34,111 nt of DNA from Candidatus Parabeggiatoa sp. nov. 3 (GTDB lineage Bacteria > Pseudomonadota > Gammaproteobacteria > Beggiatoales > Beggiatoaceae): positions 1-34,111 of the forward strand of contig QNEL01000019.1 of assembly GCA_003645185.1 (NCBI GenBank), given 5' to 3'. Both the position numbers and the translations under genes were made by a program. Positions 24,372 to 33,196 of this stretch are shown here, piece after piece. Each line of letters begins with the position of its first letter. Positions within the stretch are counted from its first letter, which is position 1. Below the pieces are notes generated by a model. That model was given only the letters and a program-made list of their open reading frames with translations. It was not told the origin of the DNA and did not search any database.

Positions 24372-26552
24372 ATGGAAATAACAACTACTCATCAAAACGA
24401 TGCTTCTAAAACGGTAGCCGTTTTTTGTTCAATTATGGCAGGCGTATTCGCTCTGGTTTGCTACTTGATTCAACAGGGTTATCCGTTTCAATTGGAAATA
24501 GACAGGAGCCATTTTTATGATTCTAAGCATTTTTTCTCACCAATATTAAGTGCCTTAGTACTGAGTATTTTTTTACTCAATTTTCCACAAGCTTATCGCA
24601 TCTTAGAAAATAAGTTTAAGTTGTCTTTCCGCAATACTTGGCTCACTTCAGATGCAACGCTTTCTCTAATTGGGCTAATAATCCTGATTATTGCGGGTAA
24701 GATTTTTTCATTTTATATCCTACCTATTTTTTACTTAATTAGTTTTATCTTGTTTGCTTATGTTTTTTATACTTGGTTTAAAGGAGGCCATCATAGGCAC
24801 AGTTACCTATTTATTGCCATGAGTATCTTATTCTCTATTTGGGTAACCAGCCATTTTTACGGATATTGGATGAAACACCCATTATATTTTGAAGGACTGA
24901 TTTTTTTTGAAAGCCTCCCCTTTTTTAAAGGCTTTAAAGATGTTCTGTTTCATTCGGCTATTATCAATATGATACAACTTCATGGCGTTGCCAGTAGCGG
25001 TTTAAATGGTATACCTTCTTTTTTTTATCACTTTGGTACTCATTGGATTTTTACAGACATAATAAAGTTACTAGGTACCTCAACAATTACATTTTATAAT
25101 ATCGCCCTTGCCATTATTTTTATTCCTTTTTGGTTTAGTAGTTTATTATTACTAGCTATTAACCTTAAAAAGTGGCGGGAAAAAAGCGATTTATTTGCGA
25201 GTTGGCATTTGAGGAGTGATATTAAATTTTGGCTCATTTTGTTTGTGGCTAATATTGGACTGCTATACTATCCCCTTGCGCATGATGGACTATTTTTGTA
25301 TTGGAACTTACATATACATCTGGCTTCTTATTCTTTAAGCCTGACATTTTCATTTTTATTTATAGGGATGTTACTGTCATTTGCTGTCAGTCATAATCGC
25401 ATTTTAACTAAGAAAACAGAACCTATTTTTCTTATACTCGTTTTACCCTTTATGGTTGCTTTAATTGGTTTTACCAAGTTAACCACGGTATTTCTCATTT
25501 TGGCTTTCCTGTTTTATCTATTTATACGGCTAAAGCTGTATAAGAGTGTTCTATATAATTTATCTTTTTTAATCATCAGTGGGATGGGCATTGCAATTGT
25601 AATAATTAGCCTCTCTATTGCTTTTAGTGCTAAAAGTACTGTGGATTTTGGTTCCCAAGCAACCTCTATTATTTACCCGTTTCATTTTCTTAGGACTTGG
25701 TTACATCCAAGTATGTGGTTAGTTTTCCTATTTTTTTGTTGTTTTTGGTCAATACTCTTTATAACACTAAGACTTTGGTACGAAAAAAGTATCAACCATT
25801 CATTTCACTTAAACACTTTGTTTATTGACAGAAAATGGCTTGATATAGAAATTGTCATGCTTTTCTGTATTGCGGGACTCTTACCGGGCATGATATTTCA
25901 CCTACCACCATATAATCAAATTACCTCCGCAACTGGTAATGTGTATTTTTATGATTTTCAAAACTGGATTGGTGTTTCCTTTCTTCTAGCAAGTCTAAGT
26001 CAATTTAATTTTCTTATTAAGAGGAGCAAGAAACTCGTTTTTATTTTATTGATTCCGGTGATGGTTGGCAGTTATTATGTTGTTGTCAACTATCATCTTC
26101 AAGTGAGCTATTTATATAAAACGGAATTACATCTCAGTCAATTGATAAAAAATAATCCAAATTATTTATCCACCACTGAAGGTAGAATACTGAAATTATT
26201 ACACCAAATAGGCAGAGATATGCCCGTCTCAGAAAAGAAAAAGACATTGGTTTTTATTCCACAATCGAATACGGATTTTTGGAACGCAAAATTCGAGGTA
26301 TGCTACGCGATTCCTTTTTCAGTACCTGCTATTACCGGGATGGCTATGTTAGATGGATTTCCTCCAAGTCACTGTAAGCCAATGGCATTTAGCTATGAAA
26401 ATTATGAAAATTCTGGGATGAGAACGAAAAAACAGACAAACACTAACGATAAAGCACTCTGTTCCCAAGCCCTTGACAAAGAATTTTCACAAATTTTAAG
26501 GATAGACAATATCTACACTCAGCCCAGACTTATTGCTTGTGAGAAAAAATAA
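24372..26552 (+). CDS. Large polytopic membrane protein of unknown function
   Basis: 726 residues with roughly fifteen hydrophobic helices and a C-terminal soluble part (from about 600) that contains three cysteines (FEVCYAIPF, SHCKPMAF and KALCSQAL). I do not recognise a catalytic motif. The first large loop (residues about 165-220) is periplasmic-looking with several aromatic and acidic residues. Size and topology resemble GT-C glycosyltransferases or polysaccharide-ligase-type proteins, consistent with its neighbours, but this is inference. It starts at ATG 24372. The nearest purine stretch (ggagcc) is rather far upstream. The methyltransferase gene starts 13 bp after its stop and probably shares its transcript. 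Confidence 0.6.
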   Translation: MEITTTHQNDASKTVAVFCSIMAGVFALVCYLIQQGYPFQLEIDRSHFYDSKHFFSPILSALVLSIFLLNFPQAYRILENKFKLSFRNTWLTSDATLSLIGLIILIIAGKIFSFYILPIFYLISFILFAYVFYTWFKGGHHRHSYLFIAMSILFSIWVTSHFYGYWMKHPLYFEGLIFFESLPFFKGFKDVLFHSAIINMIQLHGVASSGLNGIPSFFYHFGTHWIFTDIIKLLGTSTITFYNIALAIIFIPFWFSSLLLLAINLKKWREKSDLFASWHLRSDIKFWLILFVANIGLLYYPLAHDGLFLYWNLHIHLASYSLSLTFSFLFIGMLLSFAVSHNRILTKKTEPIFLILVLPFMVALIGFTKLTTVFLILAFLFYLFIRLKLYKSVLYNLSFLIISGMGIAIVIISLSIAFSAKSTVDFGSQATSIIYPFHFLRTWLHPSMWLVFLFFCCFWSILFITLRLWYEKSINHSFHLNTLFIDRKWLDIEIVMLFCIAGLLPGMIFHLPPYNQITSATGNVYFYDFQNWIGVSFLLASLSQFNFLIKRSKKLVFILLIPVMVGSYYVVVNYHLQVSYLYKTELHLSQLIKNNPNYLSTTEGRILKLLHQIGRDMPVSEKKKTLVFIPQSNTDFWNAKFEVCYAIPFSVPAITGMAMLDGFPPSHCKPMAFSYENYENSGMRTKKQTNTNDKALCSQALDKEFSQILRIDNIYTQPRLIACEKK

Positions 26553-26565
26553 TACTTTAAAAACT

Positions 26566-27198
26566 ATGTCCCAAGTTCATCATGGAATCCGTTCCATTTT
26601 ATCAATTCCAGCCATTTACAATCTGTTTGGAGAACTTCTTGATAGAAAAAAAAGTGGTGGCAACACCGTTTTGGTTAAGGAATATATACGACCAAAACCA
26701 AATGAAAAGCTGTTAGACATCGGTTGTGGAACCGGTAATATTTTAGGCTATTTACCGGAAAACATAGAATATACTGGTTTTGACGCTAATCATCAGTACA
26801 TTGAAGCCGCCCAAAAACGTTATGGTCATAGGGCCACTTTTATTTGTGAGCGAATCAATACAACCAATCTTGGAAAATATTCACAGTTTGATCTGGTTCT
26901 CGTAGATGGGGTATTACACCATTTGGATGATATGGAGGCATTGCAACTCTTCAAAATGGCTCATGTTGCCCTTAAAAATGGGGGAAGACTGATTACAATG
27001 GATGGTGTTTTTGTGGAAAATCAATCCTCAGTCGCCAGATGGCTCATTTCCAAAGATCGGGGACAAAATGTCAGAACTCAAGAGGGTTACCTTGAACTCG
27101 CTTCTCAAGTCTTTTCAAATATCACCACCGATATTCGCCATGATTTATTGAGAATTCCTTATACTCATTTTATATTAGAATGTGTCAAAACAGACTAA
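26566..27198 (+). CDS. Class I SAM-dependent methyltransferase
   Basis: 210 residues from ATG 26566. The tracked TTG start at 26533 overlaps the upstream gene and has no ribosome site. Motif I is LLDIGCGTGNILGYL (about 49-63) and the acidic end of strand 2 is TGFDAN (about 70-75). The strand-4 motif LVLVDGVLHHLDD and a post-motif GGRLITMDGVF complete the Methyltransf_11/25-type fold. It transfers methyl from SAM to a small molecule or sugar. The substrate is unknown, but a sugar O- or N-methylation in the surrounding glycan cluster is plausible. HicA follows after a 66-bp gap. Confidence 0.85.
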   Translation: MSQVHHGIRSILSIPAIYNLFGELLDRKKSGGNTVLVKEYIRPKPNEKLLDIGCGTGNILGYLPENIEYTGFDANHQYIEAAQKRYGHRATFICERINTTNLGKYSQFDLVLVDGVLHHLDDMEALQLFKMAHVALKNGGRLITMDGVFVENQSSVARWLISKDRGQNVRTQEGYLELASQVFSNITTDIRHDLLRIPYTHFILECVKTD

Positions 27199-27264
27199 AG
27201 ATAAAACCCAAATAAATCAATATGGTCACTTTTTTTAGGAGGCCATCTATCTCTAGTAAAAACA

Positions 27265-27453
27265 ATGAAAAGCTCAGATATTATTAAGCGATTGATTGAT
27301 GAGGGCTGGCTTAAAGTAGGCGGTAAAGGTGATCATGAGAAATTTAAACATCCCAATAAATCTGGTCATGTTGTCGTACCACATCCGCGTAAAAATATTG
27401 CGGTTGGTACTTTGCGTAATATCTATCGTCAAGCTGGTTGGAAATGGAGGTAA
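27265..27453 (+). CDS. hicA: HicA toxin
   Basis: 62 residues, the full family length. It has the double-stranded RNA-binding-like fold: MKSSDIIKRLIDEGWLKVG, then KGDHEKFKHP containing the catalytic His, and GHVVVPHPRKNIAVGTLRNIYRQAGW. HicA is an mRNA interferase that needs no other partner to be toxic. It is transcribed with hicB, which starts 5 bp after its stop. The tracked hicB start would overlap. Confidence 0.95.
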   Translation: MKSSDIIKRLIDEGWLKVGGKGDHEKFKHPNKSGHVVVPHPRKNIAVGTLRNIYRQAGWKWR

Positions 27454-27458
27454 CTAAA

Positions 27459-27863
27459 ATGCTTTATCCCGTTTATGTTCATGAAGGTGATGTCGAACAT
27501 GCTCATAGTGTGACTATCCCTGACTTTCCTGGTTGCTTTTCGGCGGCTGATAACTGGGATGAATTACCCGCTATGGTTCAAGAATCTATAGAACTTTATT
27601 GTGAAGGTGAAGATATGGATCTGCCAGAACCAAGTTCTTTAGAACAACTCATAAAAAAACGGGAATATAACGGAGGGTTTTGGATGATGCTAGATATCAA
27701 TATTTCCAAATTGAATCTAAAACCCGTACAAATTAACATTTATTTGCCGGAAAGATTGCTTTCACATATTGATGATGCGTGTGCCAATAATCAGCAAATG
27801 ACTCGTAGTGGTTTTCTGGCAATGGCAGCACAAAAAATGTTATCAGTAAATACAATAGACTAA
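27459..27863 (+). CDS. hicB: HicB antitoxin
   Basis: 134 residues from ATG 27459, which has a good ribosome site (ggaggtaa). The tracked start at 27438 lies inside hicA. The N-terminal part is the HicB RNase-H-like fold (YPVYVHEGD, HSVTIPDFPGCFSAADNWDE), and the C-terminal part (VQINIYLPERLLSHIDDACANNQQMTRSGFLAMAAQKML) is a ribbon-helix-helix DNA-binding domain. It binds HicA and represses the operon. Its operator is expected near the hicA start but was not identified. Confidence 0.95.
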   Translation: MLYPVYVHEGDVEHAHSVTIPDFPGCFSAADNWDELPAMVQESIELYCEGEDMDLPEPSSLEQLIKKREYNGGFWMMLDINISKLNLKPVQINIYLPERLLSHIDDACANNQQMTRSGFLAMAAQKMLSVNTID

Positions 27864-27954
27864 ATTTTGTTAGCCTCTCATCAACATATCAAAGGTAATA
27901 CGCCGGTTTTTCTAGGTAAGGAGATTGCGTATGGCCCAGCAATCATAGTTGTAG

Positions 27955-27980
27955 GGTGGATACGCTACAGCGAAAGGAGC
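27955..27980 (+). repeat. 26-nt repeat, second copy (no gene downstream)
   Basis: Matches 20589-20614 with one mismatch, including gaaaggagc, but no ORF starts after it. Preceded by gtag. Lies in the gene-free stretch 27864-28197 together with the 28116-28159 hairpin. Nothing else is seen there apart from a weak inverted pair near 28010 and 28087. Confidence 0.75.
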
Positions 27981-28115
27981 TACATAAAATTGTAATAAAG
28001 TAGAAATAATAAAGGATTTATAAAAAGGGATTTTTAGCTCACAGCTACAGCATTTGTTACATGGAATTTCTATAGTTCTTTTGGTAAATCCTTTTTTATA
28101 AGTTCTTTATGTATA

Positions 28116-28159
28116 AGGAACGTGCATAAAATTTCCTAAGTTGTTTTATGCACATTCCT
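28116..28159. repeat. AGGAACGTGCATAAA hairpin, copy 2
   Basis: Arms aggaacgtgcataaa (28116-28130) and tttatgcacattcct (28145-28159) pair with one G-T type mismatch around a 14-nt loop. The same arm sequence is at 2382-2506. It ends 38 bp before the aminotransferase start. Confidence 0.85.
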
Positions 28160-28197
28160 AAGCAATCCTTGTAGTTCTTGTCATGTAAAAAAATAAT

Positions 28198-29325
28198 ATG
28201 ATTCCTTTCAATCGTCCTTGTTGGGTAGGTAATGAAGCAGAACTCATTGCTGAAGCATTTGCCAGCCAATCTATTGCCGGTGATGGCCCTTTTGGTAAAA
28301 AAGTACAGACTTTGCTTGAAAAGCAATTAGGTATACAAAAAGCACTACTTACAACCTCTTGTACTCATGCACTAGAAATGGCAGCTATGCTTCTGAATTT
28401 GCAACAAAAGGATGAAGTTATTGTGCCGTCCTACGGTTTTGTCACCACCGCCCTTGCTTTTGTCATGCATGGTGCTAAACCGGTATTTGCTGATATTCGC
28501 CCCGACACCTTAAATATTGATGAAACCAAATTAGAACAACTGATAACTGATCGTACTCGTGCCATTGTATTAATACACTATGCTGGAGTAGGTTGCGAGA
28601 TGGATGCCATCATAGAAATTGCGAAACAGCATAATCTTGTGGTTATTGAAGATAATGCTCATGGACTCTATGGCAAGTACCGAGAAAAATACTTGGGAAC
28701 CTTCGGCATCTTAGCTACTCAAAGTTTTCACGAAACCAAAAATATTACTTGTGGTGAAGGCGGTGCATTGCTTATCAACGAAACTTCTTATGTAGAACGC
28801 GCTGAGATCATTAGAGAAAAGGGTACCAATCGCTCCCAGTTTTTTCGGGGGCAAGTCGATAAATATACTTGGATAGATAAAGGTTCTAGTTATGTGATGT
28901 CTGATATTCTTGCGGCTTTCCTTTATGCTCAAATAACTCAAAAAGACGAAATTCAATCTAAACGTAAGATTATTTGGGAATATTATAATCAACATCTCCA
29001 AGATTGGGCAACCCAAAATAATGTGTGCCTTCCTACCATACCGGAGCATTGTGAGTCTGCATACCATGCATTTTATTTACTAATGCCCTCACTTAACGTT
29101 CGTACTCACTTTATTAAATACCTAAAAGAAAATGGCATAAGTGCTGTATTTCACTACTTGCCATTACATAAATCAGAAATGGGGCGCAAACTAGGTGGGG
29201 AACAGTACTATTGCCCGGTTACGGAAGACATTAGCGACAGATTGGTGCGGTTGCCATTCTTTAATGATATATCTAAAGAGGAGTTAGTTGTTGTGATTGA
29301 AGCAATTCAATACTATGCAGTATAG
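28198..29325 (+). CDS. wecE: dTDP-4-amino-4,6-dideoxygalactose transaminase (WecE/RffA type)
   Basis: A 375-residue PLP enzyme of the DegT/DnrJ/EryC1/StrS family, near the length of WecE. Segments that match WecE by memory are MIPFNRPCWVG, the SCTHALEMAAMLL block, EVIVPSYGFVTTALAFV, RPDTLNIDE, IHYAGVGCEMD, VVIEDNAHG, QSFHETKN with the PLP lysine at about 181, IREKGTNRSQFFRGQVDKYTW, SSYVMSD and VFHYLPLH. It converts dTDP-4-keto-6-deoxyglucose to dTDP-4-amino-4,6-dideoxygalactose with glutamate in the cytoplasm, a precursor of Fuc4NAc-type sugars. Its presence supports an O-antigen or common-antigen-like glycan. It starts at ATG 28198 without a clear ribosome site. The rest of the dTDP-sugar pathway is not in the window. 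Confidence 0.88.
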   Translation: MIPFNRPCWVGNEAELIAEAFASQSIAGDGPFGKKVQTLLEKQLGIQKALLTTSCTHALEMAAMLLNLQQKDEVIVPSYGFVTTALAFVMHGAKPVFADIRPDTLNIDETKLEQLITDRTRAIVLIHYAGVGCEMDAIIEIAKQHNLVVIEDNAHGLYGKYREKYLGTFGILATQSFHETKNITCGEGGALLINETSYVERAEIIREKGTNRSQFFRGQVDKYTWIDKGSSYVMSDILAAFLYAQITQKDEIQSKRKIIWEYYNQHLQDWATQNNVCLPTIPEHCESAYHAFYLLMPSLNVRTHFIKYLKENGISAVFHYLPLHKSEMGRKLGGEQYYCPVTEDISDRLVRLPFFNDISKEELVVVIEAIQYYAV

Positions 29326-29366
29326 GTTTTTGGTACTTCCCACAAATAAATAGAGGTATTCAAACC

Positions 29367-31181
29367 GTGAAATCAATATTGATGTCTTTGAACAAAAGAA
29401 CAACCAAAGAAAACCTCCCTTATTTGTTATCGTTTATATACCCTTTACTGTTTATATGGCAAGGGCTTGACGTTACTGATATGGGGTTTTCCCTTTCTCA
29501 TTATCAATTAATCTTTCAAGATTCAGGGACTTTTCTTGCGGGTTATATTTTGTGGTTGACAAACGTGATAGGTGGTCTATGGTGGGAGGTATTTGGTTTT
29601 CTTGGCGTTATCGGATTTAAACTGCTTCGGGCCTTATTGATTTGGGGCTGTTTTTACTTATCATACCGCTTGCTACGACCATACGCTTCAAAGCAAACTC
29701 TTGGATGGGCATTATTTATAACCCTAATAGTGGTCAGTAATCATTTAGGAAATTGGTTTGATTACAATACAATGACTTCTTTGCTATATCTAGCCGGTGC
29801 TTTGACGTTGTTAGAAGGATTAGGATTACCCTCTCGTAATTTTTTAATTGCTAGCGGATTCTTGTTAGGGATAAGTGTGTTTGCCCGTTTTCCAAATATA
29901 TTGGGAATTAGTTTGGCAGCGATAATAGTCATACATGGCATTGTAGTCAATAACCAATTCCGAGTGATTATAAATAATCTCTTATTTTTTTGCTTAGGTG
30001 TTGTCATGTCATTTACAGTTGTTTTCATCATAATGGAATGGCTAAACCACCGGCAAATGTTTATTGAGGCAGTGCAGAGCCTATTTTTTCAGTCAGAAAA
30101 TGTTCATGACTCAATTCGTCATTCAATTGATCATTTGTTCTTCCTATTTATAAAAGATCAATCTCTTGCCTTGTTGCTTGGAGGAGCCTGTTTGTTAACA
30201 GTCGTAGCTATCTCTGCATTCGTAAGACGGTTGCAACTTCAGTTAAGCTGGTTTCCTATTTTAGCATTGACAAGTGGATTAGCACTAATCGCATTGCTTG
30301 GCTTATGGTGGATGGCAACTGTTGGTTTGATTGGAAACTTGACAATCGCAGTATATTCAATTTGGAACGTTTTTTGGAAATGGATACTCACAGGAACACT
30401 ATATATCATACTGATAGCTTATGTGTTTGGCCTCATCAAACACTCTATAGAATATAGAATACTTTCTCTAGTCGCGCTTGCTGTATTGGTTTTAGTGCCA
30501 CTGGGTAGTGGTAACGGCATATACAACGCCATTTATGGTATGTGGTTAGCTTTACCGATAGTATTGTTGTTCTTTCTGCAAGGTACAACATCAGCCATTA
30601 AGAATTGGAAATTGCACCCACAAACCTTTGATTATGGAAGAATATTCATTATAGTAACGCTAGTGTTAGCATCAGTAGCTCAGGCTTCTTTTCCTTATCG
30701 AGATAGTAAAAATCGTTTAGAAATGACAGCTACCATAGAACATCCCCTATTAAGAGGAGTATTTACAACCCCCGAAAGAGCTAAAGTCATGCAAGAATTG
30801 CTGGATGAATTGAAAAATTATGTGAAACCCGGGGATGTGCTATTTGCTTATGAAGGCATTTCACTAGTCTATTTTTTAACCCAAACTCATCCTTACTTAT
30901 ATAACACTTGGCCGATGTTAGAAGCGTCTTCAAATTTTCAGGCACTTATAAAAAAAGCTGAAACTAAGCAACCGTATTATCCAATTGTTGTCCGTGCCAA
31001 AGCTTCAACACAAATAGGTTCAAAGACTTGGCCTCATAAAGTAACTGAGTTAACTTCTTATACGCCAATGAGTCGCAATCGTCAGTTAGCTGAGGATTTT
31101 TTAAAACGGCATCAATATATCAAGGTTTGGGAAAATTCATTTTTTGAAATCTTACAACCTTTGGGTAAGCACAAATCCTAA
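29367..31181 (+). CDS. Polytopic GT-C-like membrane protein
   Basis: 604 residues with about a dozen hydrophobic helices and a C-terminal soluble domain (from about 440). The first loop carries the polar motif GLDVTDMGFSLSHYQ (about residues 28-42) and then helices and a loop with HLGNWFDYNTMTS, a pattern seen in GT-C glycosyltransferases that use polyprenyl-phosphate sugars. The C-terminal region PGDVLFAYEGISLVYFLTQTHPYLYN resembles the periplasmic domain of such proteins. The exact family is uncertain. It starts at GTG 29367 with gaggta upstream. ATG 29382 is an alternative. It lies 41 bp after wecE, so co-transcription is probable, and the wecE product could feed a lipid-linked donor it uses. 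Confidence 0.7.
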   Translation: MKSILMSLNKRTTKENLPYLLSFIYPLLFIWQGLDVTDMGFSLSHYQLIFQDSGTFLAGYILWLTNVIGGLWWEVFGFLGVIGFKLLRALLIWGCFYLSYRLLRPYASKQTLGWALFITLIVVSNHLGNWFDYNTMTSLLYLAGALTLLEGLGLPSRNFLIASGFLLGISVFARFPNILGISLAAIIVIHGIVVNNQFRVIINNLLFFCLGVVMSFTVVFIIMEWLNHRQMFIEAVQSLFFQSENVHDSIRHSIDHLFFLFIKDQSLALLLGGACLLTVVAISAFVRRLQLQLSWFPILALTSGLALIALLGLWWMATVGLIGNLTIAVYSIWNVFWKWILTGTLYIILIAYVFGLIKHSIEYRILSLVALAVLVLVPLGSGNGIYNAIYGMWLALPIVLLFFLQGTTSAIKNWKLHPQTFDYGRIFIIVTLVLASVAQASFPYRDSKNRLEMTATIEHPLLRGVFTTPERAKVMQELLDELKNYVKPGDVLFAYEGISLVYFLTQTHPYLYNTWPMLEASSNFQALIKKAETKQPYYPIVVRAKASTQIGSKTWPHKVTELTSYTPMSRNRQLAEDFLKRHQYIKVWENSFFEILQPLGKHKS

Positions 31182-31200
31182 TCACCTATGAATAATTTGA

Positions 31201-31261
31201 GGGCGAACACATAGGTTCGCCCCTACATTGCGTCCGTAGGGGCGAACCTATGTGTTCGCCC
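31201..31261. repeat. Perfect 26-bp palindromic repeat, variant arms
   Basis: Arms 31201-31226 and 31236-31261 are perfectly complementary around a 9-nt loop. The arm differs from the 21-82 arm at six of 26 positions, and every change is matched in the opposite arm. The tracked start of the flippase fragment (31250) lies inside this repeat. Confidence 0.9.
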
Positions 31262-31264
31262 AAG

Positions 31265-31840
31265 ATGCGTATTCACCCAATTATTAAACAAGGAATAAAG
31301 TTGTCAATATTCAAACGATTAGGGTTCCGCTTAAATCCGAGTACAAAGATGGTTCGATTTTTACAAACCAATTTTCTAATCGTCCTCATTTTAAACTCAG
31401 GTTATTTTTTTAATTATTTATTCCAGCTTATCATTGCTCGCTCACTGCCCGCAGCGGATTATGGTATTTTTAATGCCTTAAATTCCTTTCATCTGCTCGT
31501 ACTGGCACCTCTTGGTGTGATGCCTTTGATTATCACCCGCTACACCGTTCGGCTGGGTACAAACCAATTTGATCAGGTGAAAATGCTAATGTGGAAATTT
31601 TTCCAAGGCATCTTATTACTTGGCATAGCCCTTCTCATCATCGGTTTGCTAACACTGTCTTGGTTAAAATCCTACTTACATATCACCTCAAATAGCCCAA
31701 TTTTAATTACCATTATAACTGCGGTAGTCGGCTTATCTCTACCCATATTCTCAGCGACGCTACAAGGATTACACCGAATAATTGCTTTTAGTTGGGTTAA
31801 CACGGGTTCGATAATAATACGGGTTATACCCAAGTCATAA
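31265..31840 (+). pseudogene. Wzx-like polysaccharide flippase, 3'-truncated
   Basis: About 191 residues of an integral membrane protein of the polysaccharide-flippase (Wzx/MurJ-MATE superfamily) type. The N-terminal segment NSGYFFNYLFQLIIARSLPAADYGIFNALNSF is characteristic, followed by LAPLGVMPLIITRY and several further helices to LPIFSATLQGLHRIIAF. Full members have about 400-450 residues and twelve or more helices. Here the frame ends after IIIRVIPKS at a junction with repeat DNA (31850-31935), so the second half is lost. Start ATG 31265 or 31250 is uncertain because the palindrome at 31201-31261 abuts it. A flippase of this kind would export lipid-linked glycan repeat units. This copy is probably non-functional. 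Confidence 0.75.
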
Positions 31841-31867
31841 TGGGAACAGTGGCAATGCCCAATAGCT

Positions 31868-31893
31868 TGCCCACCATTCATCAATGGTGGGCA
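31868..31893. repeat. TGCCCACCATT hairpin at flippase truncation point
   Basis: Arms tgcccaccatt and aatggtgggca (31868-31878 and 31883-31893) pair perfectly around 4 nt. It lies just after the stop that ends the flippase fragment. Confidence 0.8.
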
Positions 31894-31906
31894 TAGCGAC
31901 AATAGG

Positions 31907-31934
31907 CAAGCACAAGGGGTGGGATTGCCCCTAC
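31907..31934. repeat. Half of a GGGGCAATCCC palindrome
   Basis: The segment ending gattgcccctac matches the left arm of the 21-82 palindrome, with no second arm beside it. It overlaps the stop codon (31931-31933) of the minus-strand GT2 gene, so this gene ends in repeat DNA. Confidence 0.65.
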
Positions 31935-32899
31935 GACAAAATAGCTGGATTTTTCAACAATCGTCGTGCTTGTGGCGACAACAGTTGTTGCCAAATGCGC
32001 GGGAGCGCATACAAAGGATTAATCAACATCGACAATCCTAAATAGGAAAAAGCCGTTATGTATTCTTTTTCAAAAAAATACACCCCAGCTTTTTGGTAAA
32101 AAAAACTGCTTGAACTCATGAAACAACGTAAACGTGTTAACCAAGAATGCGGCCGAGATTTTTCCAAAAAGGCTTCAAAGCTCAATGCAGGATACCCAGC
32201 TAACCGCGCTTGGTGACGAATCTTAAGATATTGAGCTACAATCCATTGATTAAAACGGTTTTGAATAGACGTATTTTTAGGATGCAAACGATAAAGCACC
32301 AAAGGTTCAGGAATCACCAACAAAGGCCCGTGATTACCGAGTCGATCAATCAGTTCAACATCAGCCACGGTTTGATACTTTCGTAAATAGCCCCCTTCTT
32401 TCAGAAAAATATCTTTTTTGACAAACAGTGTCGCTTGGTAAACAATCGGATTTTTTCCCTGACGGCGTAAGGTGTCAAATTCTTGTTCCGATACGGGGCC
32501 CCAAATTTTCACACTCAAATTTTGCCCCGTTGAACGCATGAAACAAAAATAACTCCCCCAACCCACAATATGAGGATGAGTTTCAGCCGCTTTAAGTTGC
32601 TTTTCCAAACGAGAAGGCACGGCAATATCATCACTATCAGCAAAAGCTAACCAAGGATAACGGGCCGCTTTAACACCCACATTCGTCGCACCGGCCATGC
32701 CACTATGGGCAACTTCGATAACACGTATTCGGCTATCTTGTTGAGCATACTGATTGATAATGTCGACTGTCTTGTCGGTAGAACCATCATCAACAATAAT
32801 CAATTCAAAATCTTTAATGGTTTGATTTAAAATGCTCTCAATAGCCTCCTCAATAAACTTTGAGGTATTATAGGCGGGCATGATAACGCTAATCATCAT
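31931..32899 (-). CDS. GT2 family glycosyltransferase
   Basis: A 322-residue family 2 inverting glycosyltransferase. Motifs: SVIMPAYNTSKFIEEAIESIL at the N-terminus, DFELIIVDDGSTDKTV (nucleotide-binding aspartates), HSGMAGATNVGVKAA, FADSDDIAVPSRLEKQ (the DxD-type metal site) and ADVELIDRLGNHGP near the acceptor region. It transfers a sugar from a nucleotide-sugar to a glycan or lipid acceptor in the cytoplasm or at the inner membrane. The C-terminal third has basic and aromatic residues but no clear membrane helix. It runs opposite to its neighbours. The start has two adjacent ATGs (32899 and 32896) and a poor ribosome site. The stop lies in a half palindrome, so the last residues may differ from the ancestral gene. 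Confidence 0.85.
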   Translation of the reverse strand: MMISVIMPAYNTSKFIEEAIESILNQTIKDFELIIVDDGSTDKTVDIINQYAQQDSRIRVIEVAHSGMAGATNVGVKAARYPWLAFADSDDIAVPSRLEKQLKAAETHPHIVGWGSYFCFMRSTGQNLSVKIWGPVSEQEFDTLRRQGKNPIVYQATLFVKKDIFLKEGGYLRKYQTVADVELIDRLGNHGPLLVIPEPLVLYRLHPKNTSIQNRFNQWIVAQYLKIRHQARLAGYPALSFEAFLEKSRPHSWLTRLRCFMSSSSFFYQKAGVYFFEKEYITAFSYLGLSMLINPLYALPRIWQQLLSPQARRLLKNPAILS

Positions 32900-32979
32900 A
32901 TTAAAAAGACTCGCTGTTCACTCATTGTCAGTGAACAGTAGTGGAAGTACAAGGGATGATCGAGCGAAGCTCGGAACGA

Positions 32980-33013
32980 CATTTTGCGAACCGAAGGTTT
33001 GTTTCGCTAAATC
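32980..33013. repeat. TTTTGCGAACCGAAGG repeat, second copy
   Basis: attttgcgaaccgaaggttt followed by gtttcgctaaat resembles 1051-1084 (acttttgcgtgaaccgaagg ... acgctaaatatc). The gcgaa/ttcgc ends can pair, as gcgt/acgc can in the other copy. Confidence 0.55.
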
Positions 33014-33086
33014 AATTTTATATATAAAGAGTTTTTCTAATGCTTGGGCATTGGATACCCTCTTTATGAAAGGCTCAATCTTCGTA

Positions 33087-33196
33087 GGGTGGGTAGCGTC
33101 TTTTTGCTGCCCACCATTGGAACTGTTCATGCTGATCTTAACTATATTGTAGCTCAAAAAATTAATGGGGCCGGCACAAAAAGACGCTACCCACCC
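33087..33196. repeat. 110-bp element with 20-bp perfect inverted ends (GGGTGGGTAGCGTCTTTTTG)
   Basis: Ends 33087-33106 and 33177-33196 are exact inverted copies. The interior has no ORF. It is the best-preserved member in the window of the GTAGGGTGGGTAGC family and has the structure of a small MITE. No clear target duplication was seen. Confidence 0.85.
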
